In this document: piece after piece, positions 54,399 to 61,774 of the stretch
Numbering within the stretch: position 1 is the stretch's first letter
Layout of the letters: the number at the start of each line of letters is the position of its first letter
The notes under the pieces: model-generated
The model's input: the letters and a program-made list of their open reading frames with translations, nothing else
What the model was told of the DNA's origin: nothing
Databases searched by the model: none
Program-made: the position numbers and the translations under genes
DNA from: Cognataquiflexum aquatile
GTDB taxonomy: Bacteria; Bacteroidota; Bacteroidia; Cytophagales; Cyclobacteriaceae
Assembly: GCF_003316845.1 (NCBI RefSeq)
Contig: NZ_QMIK01000006.1
Coordinates: 186,001-250,000 of the forward strand
Direction of reading: 5' to 3'
Length of the DNA: 64,000 bases

Positions 54399-57300
54399 TC
54401 AATCCTGCTTCCCTTTTGGTGGATTTTTTACCGGAGGATCCATTTGATAATCCAAAGGACTCACTTTTCTTTGGAGGCTGTCCAATGGAATATTCTTCCA
54501 ACCTTCCTCTTCACCGTTGTTGTATCTCAAAAAATCATCTTGGTCATTGATGCGGAGACGTTGTTTTTCCTTGTTTCTGATCCTGTCCCACAACTCACCG
54601 AAGGTATTGAAAGAAAGGTTTTGGGATACCGAAACACCATAAGTCGCGACATTTCTCGCCAAAGAAAGTGAGGTGAAGGTATTGAAATTATTTCTGTTGT
54701 AAACCCTCACCCTGTAGCGTCCATCTTGGGTGACGAGGTATTCGGCCTGCCAGTCGCCCGCGATGCTGTTGAGATCGGCATTACCCTGCAAGTCAGTAAA
54801 TCCTCCGTCTCTTGATACCCTAAGCCGGCCATCCAAAAAGGTATATGCTACCCGAAGTTGAAAAGTTTCTAAGGCATTTTGATCAAGATTAGCCAAATTG
54901 ATGTCAACTTCCAGATTTTGATCTACTTGGGCGATGAAACTGTTGAGTTGGGATGAAAGCAACTGGCTGAGGTTGGAGGTAGCGATGTTGCTGACACCTG
55001 AAAATTGGCCCTCGGGAGAAAGTGAGCGCATCATGATGACAGAAAAAACCTGCCTGTTTTTTTCCTGCTCGTCGTTTGCGATGCGGTTTTGGAATGCTGA
55101 AATATAAGTCTGGATATTGCCTTCTGTCGGGAATTCTGCAAAGTCGAATTTGAAAGTAATCTCCGGCGATAGGAGCTGGCCTTTGAGGTTCATGAGAACT
55201 TTTAAGGGAAATCTTCTGCGCATGGCAGGATCTTCCAAAGCGGCGTTTTGGTTGGTTTGTAGACTTTGAAGCGAAACACTTTCGAGGTAGTATGCATTAA
55301 TGTCCATCACGCCTTCATACGGATCTCCAAACCATGAAATCCGGCCACCGGGCTGTACAATAAATTCTTTTCTCAGGATATTATACAGTGAGAAGTTGTA
55401 TTTGGCTTCGGTGATCTCATAATTTCCCGACATGGAAAAATTGCCTTGGGTATCAATGTTCATTGTCAAAACCCCGCGTCCCCGGCCTTGGATGGTTTCG
55501 CCCGTCCTCGGATCAATCTGGATTTCGGTATAGGCATCAGGCGTGACATCAAAAGTGAAATTCATTCTCACATTGCTGATGTCCAATTTGTCTATTGTTT
55601 CTTCCAAAGAAATATTTCTCGCCGTATCGAGTACATTGATGATTTTGATAAATTCCTCCTGGGCTTCATAGCTTTTTGAGCCTAAAGGAATATATATTCT
55701 GGTGTTTTTTTGCGAGGTGGCGCGGGCAGTGATATCGAGGTTGTTGGCCGCACCAAAAATATTCAAAGTACCGGTGACATAGGCCGTTCCATAGAATTGG
55801 TCATTGTCTCGGGATCCGGTATTTAGGACTTGAAAATTGTCCAGGTTGGATGAAATATCCAGAATAAAATCAGAGAAGTAGTCATGTGAAATTCCCCCGC
55901 GCATTCTTGCCCTGTTGCCGTTGGTGTCTTTTAAGGTCAATTCCCTGAAGCTGATTTCATTGTTGTTGAAAATCAAATTACCGTCTACGGTATATTGGGT
56001 TTTGAGGTAATTGACTAGCAATGTCCCTCCGGATACCAATCCATTTCCAATCACAACAGGAAAAGCCAGTGATCCTGTTATGTCAAAATCTCCTGAGACA
56101 GTGCCTCCCATTCGGGTGATATAGTTGGACAGAAAAGGCTCCAAAACCGACAGGTCAGCTTCGTTTAATTTGGCGTTGAGGTTAAGTTGGTTGTCGGTAC
56201 TGCCCAAAAACCCATCGATGGCAATCACTTTTTTACCGTTTCGGGTATTGCTGATTTCGACGTTGACGAGCTTGTCAGCGATAAAAGTCGCCGCGTTGAT
56301 ATTGCCTACAAGGAAATTGTTGATGTATAATTCATCCACATTGATCTGTCCATTGACTCCTATGGATTCATAAAAATTGGTAAATCCAAAATTTCCGTTT
56401 GCAAGTCCGCTGAATTCTTTGGTGCTGAGGGTATTGAAAAAATCAAGATTGACATTGTGTATTTCCAAACCCAGCATTTCATTGGGATTTGGCGAGATGG
56501 TGCCGTTAAGGGCTATAAACTGGTCCGCATTGAAGAGTTTGATGTTGTCAAACAGGAAGGATTTCTGTGCGATGTAGATGCTGTTGTCTTCATCAAAACG
56601 CCAGGTTTTGTCAAGGATTTTGAGTTCTGAAGGCTCAAAAACCACAGTCGTATGGTCGGGATAGATGGTGATTTCGTTTTTGATCCGGACAAAGCTTCCA
56701 GTCTCCAGTTGGTCTTGGTCATACCTGAAATCAATGCTTGATTCATCCCAGATGGCTTCTATGGCCAGGTTGTTGAATTTTAGGCCGGTGTTGAGTTCCT
56801 GTTTTTTGGAAAAGATATAAAAGGAAGCCAAAACCTCCGAGCTGTTGATCAGCTTCGAAGTGTTAAAATCCAAATTGGTATCATAGAGGAAATTCCCATC
56901 GTAGTAAATGGTATCAATGCTCGAAAAAAAGTTGAAGATGGTATTGTCCGGTGTCTGGTAAAAAGCCCCTTCGATGATGGTGTTTTTTGAAATAGACGCC
57001 CTTGGTTCAAGGAGGTTGATGATGGGATTGATGTCAATGAAATTGAGATTGAGGTCAATACTGTATGGTTCCTCGTTGGCATCAGCCCTGAGTGAAATCT
57101 TCTCATCCGAATTTGTCAGGATAGCAAGGTATTGTTGGCTGAGGTTTGTGATGTCTTCAAGCAGTTGTCTTACTTTAAATTTACCAGAAATACCGGCTAC
57201 AAGCAGATCCGAATTGAGGGAGATCAGCCTTGATTCATCGGTGAAAAGTGATTGAAAATAGAAATTATCTATAAAAAGGTTTCTTCCTTCATAGCTTAGG

Positions 57301-59021
57301 TTTACATCACTGAATCTTGCGATTCCCTCGATGTCATCCAGAGTCACCCCTTTGGTGTCCAAGGCAATTTTGCCACTCACAAAGGCGTCCTGCTCAATCA
57401 AATTCAATTCCTTTAGGAAAGCAGTGTCCAATTTGGCAGTCAGCCGGATAGAGTCTTTGCCATCTCTCAGATCCAAAACCCCACTGAGTTCTCCTTTAAG
57501 GTTGGGATCATTTACTTTAAGATTTCCCCTAAACAGATCCTTTCCATAAGTGGCATCAGTTACAATATTCGCATAATTGTAGCCATTGATTCCTGCACTT
57601 TTGATATCGGCATCTACCTGGAGGAGTGCAGTTTCCAGGGTCAGACCTGTACCTTTGATCTGCCCTGTCATGGTGACTTTTTGGAACTTTTCCGGATCCT
57701 CTACCAAAACGCCTATGTCGAGGTTTTCGAGTTGGAGCCTTCCGGTGTAGGTTGGTTTATTATTTTCAGTTTTGAAGCTCAGCCGCCCGATGATTGTTCC
57801 TATGCCCGTTCTGAAATTACCGTTGGCTGTGAAATAGTCAAGATAGCCGGAAAAATCGGTGTCAAAACGGACGTCTTTGAATTTGTTGATTTCTTTCCTT
57901 GCATTTTCTCCGATATATGGTGAAAGGTCATTGCTGTTCAGGACCGAATTCAGGAGGGACAATTCAAAGAATGTGCTGTCAATATTGGGGAGTCCGTCGA
58001 TTTTGAACTTACCAAAAAGTGCACTTTTCTCCCCAAACCTCACCAGGAGCTCGTCAGATGCTAGGTCATCAACTGTACCCTCGATTTCTCCGCTGATAAA
58101 AATCCTGTCTTCAATATTTCCTAGGCTTTCAGTAAAGTATTTTAAGTCTTTGATATCCAATGCGGCTTCATCCAACCTTGCCAAAATGTTGACTTCATGA
58201 ATGAAATTTGAAAGATCTTTGGAAGAGTTGTAGCTGAATTTGAGGTAATCTTTGATTTCTGTATCATTGGATCTCAAGTAGAGATCATCAAATTCCATGA
58301 AAGTGGGACCGTATGTGAAATCTGTTTTGAGCTGTTGGAAGACAAGGCCCGAGGTGGACTCCAATCCCCGGAGGTAATTGACTTTGATCCCGATGGTCGG
58401 ACCTTCAGAATAAAAGTCGTCGGCATCAGCGATCAAATCCCGAAACTGTAACTTATTAAAATCAAATCCACTCTCTATTGGAATACTTCCATAATTGATG
58501 ATGTCCAAGGACGCTTCTTTGAGACTGATATTTTTGATTCCAAACCTTGAAGCTTTTTTATTGGGATCTCTTGGAGCACTTGGGAAAAGAAGGTTGATCT
58601 GGTACAGATATTCTGCGATATTGATAAAATCTTCCTCCGGATGGAATAGCAGCCTGACATTGCCTTTTTCCAATTTGATCTGGTCCAAACCCGGATTGCT
58701 GCTGTCCAAAAGTCCTGAAATGGAAAAATCAATATAAACATCTTCCAAGTCCACCATCAAACTGTCATGATGGTCATAAATTACCACATCCTGCAGACTG
58801 ATAGCATCCCACCACCTGATCCGGACCTTGGATATACTGGTCTCAAATCCGGTGTTTTTGCTGAGGTATTCGGTAAAGGATTTTGTGATTCTTGTCTGGA
58901 TAGCGGGGATCTGAACAGCGATCACAACTAGTAGGAGAATCAGGAAAAGTAAAAGAACCGCCCTGAAAAGCACCCTTAAGGCTTTCAGTAATTTTTCCGT
59001 AACTTTGGGGTTCTTTTCCAA
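54399..59021 (-). CDS. tamB: TamB-like translocation and assembly module protein
   Basis: This 1540-residue protein has an N-terminal membrane anchor (LFRAVLLLFLILLLVVIAV), a very long beta-strand repeat region expected to span the periplasm as a hydrophobic groove, and a C-terminal DUF490 domain with GGRISWFGDPYEG. Known TamB proteins move lipids or help insert outer-membrane proteins with an Omp85 partner. The BamA-like protein at 6535-7989 is a possible but distant partner. No ATG is available: the start is TTG at 59021 or GTG near 58973. It faces tsaD with only 12 bp between start codons. Confidence 0.9.
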   Translation of the reverse strand: MEKNPKVTEKLLKALRVLFRAVLLLFLILLLVVIAVQIPAIQTRITKSFTEYLSKNTGFETSISKVRIRWWDAISLQDVVIYDHHDSLMVDLEDVYIDFSISGLLDSSNPGLDQIKLEKGNVRLLFHPEEDFINIAEYLYQINLLFPSAPRDPNKKASRFGIKNISLKEASLDIINYGSIPIESGFDFNKLQFRDLIADADDFYSEGPTIGIKVNYLRGLESTSGLVFQQLKTDFTYGPTFMEFDDLYLRSNDTEIKDYLKFSYNSSKDLSNFIHEVNILARLDEAALDIKDLKYFTESLGNIEDRIFISGEIEGTVDDLASDELLVRFGEKSALFGKFKIDGLPNIDSTFFELSLLNSVLNSNDLSPYIGENARKEINKFKDVRFDTDFSGYLDYFTANGNFRTGIGTIIGRLSFKTENNKPTYTGRLQLENLDIGVLVEDPEKFQKVTMTGQIKGTGLTLETALLQVDADIKSAGINGYNYANIVTDATYGKDLFRGNLKVNDPNLKGELSGVLDLRDGKDSIRLTAKLDTAFLKELNLIEQDAFVSGKIALDTKGVTLDDIEGIARFSDVNLSYEGRNLFIDNFYFQSLFTDESRLISLNSDLLVAGISGKFKVRQLLEDITNLSQQYLAILTNSDEKISLRADANEEPYSIDLNLNFIDINPIINLLEPRASISKNTIIEGAFYQTPDNTIFNFFSSIDTIYYDGNFLYDTNLDFNTSKLINSSEVLASFYIFSKKQELNTGLKFNNLAIEAIWDESSIDFRYDQDQLETGSFVRIKNEITIYPDHTTVVFEPSELKILDKTWRFDEDNSIYIAQKSFLFDNIKLFNADQFIALNGTISPNPNEMLGLEIHNVNLDFFNTLSTKEFSGLANGNFGFTNFYESIGVNGQINVDELYINNFLVGNINAATFIADKLVNVEISNTRNGKKVIAIDGFLGSTDNQLNLNAKLNEADLSVLEPFLSNYITRMGGTVSGDFDITGSLAFPVVIGNGLVSGGTLLVNYLKTQYTVDGNLIFNNNEISFRELTLKDTNGNRARMRGGISHDYFSDFILDISSNLDNFQVLNTGSRDNDQFYGTAYVTGTLNIFGAANNLDITARATSQKNTRIYIPLGSKSYEAQEEFIKIINVLDTARNISLEETIDKLDISNVRMNFTFDVTPDAYTEIQIDPRTGETIQGRGRGVLTMNIDTQGNFSMSGNYEITEAKYNFSLYNILRKEFIVQPGGRISWFGDPYEGVMDINAYYLESVSLQSLQTNQNAALEDPAMRRRFPLKVLMNLKGQLLSPEITFKFDFAEFPTEGNIQTYISAFQNRIANDEQEKNRQVFSVIMMRSLSPEGQFSGVSNIATSNLSQLLSSQLNSFIAQVDQNLEVDINLANLDQNALETFQLRVAYTFLDGRLRVSRDGGFTDLQGNADLNSIAGDWQAEYLVTQDGRYRVRVYNRNNFNTFTSLSLARNVATYGVSVSQNLSFNTFGELWDRIRNKEKQRLRINDQDDFLRYNNGEEEGWKNIPLDSLQRKVSPLDYQMDPPVKNPPKGKQD

Positions 59022-59033
59022 GAGGCAAGCGAA

Positions 59034-60038
59034 ATGAAGATAAATATTCTGGCTATTGAATCATCTTGTGATGAAACGTCGGCGGCGGTCATTTCTGATG
59101 GCAAAATACTCAATAATATCATCGCCACCCAATCGGTACATGAAAAATATGGGGGGGTAGTTCCTGAACTTGCCTCCCGTGCACACCAACAACACCTGAT
59201 CCCGGTAGTTCATGAAGCCATTGATTCATCTGGAATCAGTAAGCAAGAACTTTCGGCCATCGCCTTTACCAGAGGTCCTGGATTGATGGGTTCTTTATTG
59301 GTCGGGGTTTCCTTTGCAAAATCGCTGGCCTTTGCCTTAAATATCCCTCTTATTGATGTCAACCACATGCAGGCGCATATTTTGGCACATTTCATCGATG
59401 AACCAAAACCGAACTTTCCATTTATCTGTCTGACGGTAAGTGGTGGCCATACCCAACTGGTGTTGGTCAGGGATTATTTGGATATGGAAGTGATAGGAGA
59501 GACGACAGACGATGCCGTCGGGGAGGCTTTTGACAAGACAGCCAAGCTGCTTGGATTGCCATATCCGGGGGGACCTTTGATCGATAAGTATGCCAAAACA
59601 GGCAACCCAAAAGCTTTCAAATTTCCCATATCTGATATGCCCGGTCTGAGTTTTTCATTTTCAGGGATCAAAACCGCAGTATTGTACTTTCTTAGAGATA
59701 ATCTCAAAGAGAATCCAAATTTCATTACCGAAAACCTTGCCGATATCTGTGCGTCTGTCCAATATACCCTGATCAAAATGCTTTCCCAAAAACTGGTAAA
59801 AGCAGCAAAAGATTACCGAATCAAAGAAATTGCAATTGCGGGAGGGGTATCCGCCAATTCCGGACTGAGGGAGGAACTGAACGTATTGTCAGTCAAATAT
59901 GGATGGAAGGTGTTCGTCCCGAAATTCGAATACTGCACCGATAATGCCGCGATGATTGCCATGGCAGCACATTTCAAATACCTAAAGGGGGAATTTTGTG
60001 GACTGGATGTGGTACCTGAAGCGAGGATGAAGATTTAG
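59034..60038 (+). CDS. tsaD: tRNA N6-adenosine threonylcarbamoyltransferase
   Basis: TsaD transfers the threonylcarbamoyl group to A37 of ANN-decoding tRNAs with TsaB and TsaE. This 334-residue ASKHA-fold protein shows ILAIESSCDETSAAV, the metal-binding histidines in DVNHMQAHILAH, LTVSGGHTQLV, DDAVGEAFDKTAKLLG and AIAGGVSANSGLR. Length is typical. Downstream is a 610-bp non-coding region with heptad arrays and a large palindrome. Confidence 0.96.
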   Translation: MKINILAIESSCDETSAAVISDGKILNNIIATQSVHEKYGGVVPELASRAHQQHLIPVVHEAIDSSGISKQELSAIAFTRGPGLMGSLLVGVSFAKSLAFALNIPLIDVNHMQAHILAHFIDEPKPNFPFICLTVSGGHTQLVLVRDYLDMEVIGETTDDAVGEAFDKTAKLLGLPYPGGPLIDKYAKTGNPKAFKFPISDMPGLSFSFSGIKTAVLYFLRDNLKENPNFITENLADICASVQYTLIKMLSQKLVKAAKDYRIKEIAIAGGVSANSGLREELNVLSVKYGWKVFVPKFEYCTDNAAMIAMAAHFKYLKGEFCGLDVVPEARMKI

Positions 60039-60042
60039 AAAT

Positions 60043-60147
60043 AGTATCAAGTATCGAGTATCAAGTATCGAGTACCAAGTATCAAGAACAAAGAAACGAG
60101 AAGCGAGAAACGAGAGTCGAGAACTGGGAACCGAGAAATAAGAAAAT
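60043..60147 (+). repeat. Fifteen AG-type heptads in perfect register
   Basis: From 60043 every 7th base starts a new unit of the form AGTATCA/AGTATCG, then AGAACAA, AGAAGCG, AGAGTCG and similar. Fifteen units span 105 nt without a phase break; one unit begins GG instead of AG. The array starts 5 bp after the tsaD stop. Confidence 0.88.
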
Positions 60148-60176
60148 GGGGTTGAGATTAAAGAAAACCTATCCTT

Positions 60177-60419
60177 GTCATTTCGAGTGGTCAACATTAA
60201 TTTGAATGTTTAGAAAGAGTAATGGCATTAATGTGAAATAAATTGGCCTCGGCAAGCTCGGCCACCGCGGTTGTTCTTGGGAGAGGGGCAGGAGGGGAAA
60301 AGCGGCGGTGCCGCTTTTCCCCTCCTGCCCCCTAAATTGCCAAACACTAGTTCCCCGAGCTTGCCGAGGGGGTCATTTAAGTTTATGTCATTGGTAGGAG
60401 GTACGACTGAGAAATCTTA
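60177..60419. repeat. Split palindromic repeat flanking the large hairpin
   Basis: GTCATTTCGAGTGG on the left and a sequence ending GACTGAGAAATCTT on the right resemble the two ends of the dispersed TCATTTCGAG...GAGAAATCTT palindromes seen in many Bacteroidota genomes. About 200 bp, including the nested palindrome, lie between them. The relation to those repeats is from memory. Confidence 0.4.
60247..60369. repeat. Nested perfect palindrome between tsaD and smpB
   Basis: Outer arms of 15 bp (60247-60261 with 60355-60369, CCTCGGCAAGCTCGG type) enclose an inner perfect hairpin. The inner hairpin has 22-bp arms (60285-60306 with 60310-60331) and a GGT loop. Base content is much richer in G and C than the surroundings. 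There is no T-run, so it is not a standard terminator. It could be a REP- or MITE-like element. Confidence 0.9.
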
Positions 60420-60423
60420 AAGG

Positions 60424-60637
60424 AGTATCAAGAACCAAGACACAAGAAGTAAGAAGCGAGAGTCGAGAGAAAATGGAGTAAGAGTGTTCAGTTTCAGTAG
60501 AAAGTATGCCCCTGTTCCCAACAACCTGACAACCCGACAACCTGACAACCCGACAACGCGCAGCAGACAAACAATACATCAATTACAACTACTACAACCT
60601 CTACAACCATTACAACCATTACAACCATTACAAATAG
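60424..60637 (+). repeat. Composite heptad-octad-nonad array upstream of smpB
   Basis: Seven heptads (60424-60472) are followed by a spacer, then five octads of ACAACCTG/ACAACCCG type ending ACAACGCG (60521-60560). A joint CAGCAGACAA follows, then six nonads of TACAACCAT type (60584-60637). The smpB ATG follows 12 bp later. The order matches the element at 35062-35153. Confidence 0.88.
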
Positions 60638-60648
60638 TAAAACCAAGC

Positions 60649-61119
60649 ATGGCTGTTACCAAAAAAAATAAATTCGATAAAATCATCAATATCAGGAACA
60701 AGAAGGCAAGTCATGAATTTGAGTTCTTGGATACCTATACTGCAGGCCTGGTGTTGAGTGGCACAGAAATCAAATCCGTACGGGAAGGAAAAGTCTCCCT
60801 CACTGAAGCCTATTGCTATTTTCAAAGGGGGGAGTTGTATGTCAAACAGATGCACATCGCGCCTTATTCGATGGCAGCCAGCTATAACCACGAAGCTGTC
60901 CGCGAGAGGAAATTGTTGCTGAACAAAAGGGAGATTGAAAAGATTGAAACAAAATTTTCAGAAAAAGGGCTTTCGGTCATTCCGATCAGGATTTTTATCA
61001 ATGACAAGGGCTTGGCCAAAATGGAAATAGCCGTCGCAAGAGGCAAAAAACTCCATGACAAGCGGGAGGATATCAAAGAAAAAGACGTAAAAAGAGAGCT
61101 TGCCAAGATGAAGTTTTAA
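60649..61119 (+). CDS. smpB: SsrA-binding protein
   Basis: SmpB delivers tmRNA to stalled ribosomes in trans-translation. This 156-residue protein shows ASHEFEFLDTYTAGLVLSGT, EIKSVREGKVSLTEAYC, the C-terminal GKKLHDKREDIKEKD and a basic tail. The ATG at 60649 is used. The frame is open upstream through the nonad array to a GTG at 60484 and would add an LQP-rich extension that is not part of the family. Confidence 0.95.
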   Translation: MAVTKKNKFDKIINIRNKKASHEFEFLDTYTAGLVLSGTEIKSVREGKVSLTEAYCYFQRGELYVKQMHIAPYSMAASYNHEAVRERKLLLNKREIEKIETKFSEKGLSVIPIRIFINDKGLAKMEIAVARGKKLHDKREDIKEKDVKRELAKMKF

Positions 61120-61174
61120 AACATTTAAATTCCACAACAGGTTTTTCCAACCAAAGATTTTATATTAGAGGATT

Positions 61175-61681
61175 ATGGAAAGACGTGTTTTGGTTTTAAA
61201 CTTGGATCATTCTCCTGTCGCTGTGGTGACTGTCCAAAAGGCCTTTGTCTTGACTTATCTGGAGAAAGTAAGTTGCCTGACTTTTTATCAAGACCTGACC
61301 ATCAGGACAGTGACCAAAACTTTCCAATACCCTGCCGTAATCAGATTGAATGAATATAAAAACATTCCCTACAAAGGTGTTTTGCTGAACAGGGCCAACA
61401 TTTTCCGTAGAGACAGTCAGGAATGCCAATATTGCGGTTCCAAAAGGCAACTGACCCTTGACCATGTGGTGCCACGATCCAAAGGTGGTAAGTCCAACTG
61501 GGTCAATCTGGTCACAGCCTGTCACCGCTGTAATGTCTATAAAGGAGACAAAACCCCCGAGCAGGCAGGAATGCAGCTGAAATCCCAACCTTTCAAACCT
61601 AGCTTGGGGTATTTTTTGGCAGAATATGCAGAACGCCATGCCGAAGAATGGGTTCCTTACCTTGAGCTCAGGACAGTTTAG
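61175..61681 (+). CDS. HNH endonuclease family protein
   Basis: This 168-residue protein has a C-terminal HNH domain with zinc cysteines in CQYCG and CHRCN and the catalytic motif LTLDHVVPRSKGGKSNW. The N-terminal half (RVLVLNLDHSPVAVVTVQKA) is shared with a widespread small HNH family of unknown role. It follows smpB by 55 bp and probably acts on nucleic acid. Confidence 0.9.
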   Translation: MERRVLVLNLDHSPVAVVTVQKAFVLTYLEKVSCLTFYQDLTIRTVTKTFQYPAVIRLNEYKNIPYKGVLLNRANIFRRDSQECQYCGSKRQLTLDHVVPRSKGGKSNWVNLVTACHRCNVYKGDKTPEQAGMQLKSQPFKPSLGYFLAEYAERHAEEWVPYLELRTV

Positions 61682-61774
61682 AGTGATTTTTTAATCCGAG
61701 CAATTTTCTCTCTGATAAATTGACAAGGATAATGGAACAGTTATTGCCTTTTTGGAAAGTAAAAAAAGGCACCG

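Noticed and set aside
60285-60331. Intrinsic terminator for tsaD
   Set aside because: The stem is very strong but lies about 250 bp after the stop and has no T-run on either side.
60484-60648. In-frame N-terminal extension of SmpB (LQP-rich)
   Set aside because: It reads through octad and nonad repeats from a GTG, and SmpB homologues start at the ATG used here.
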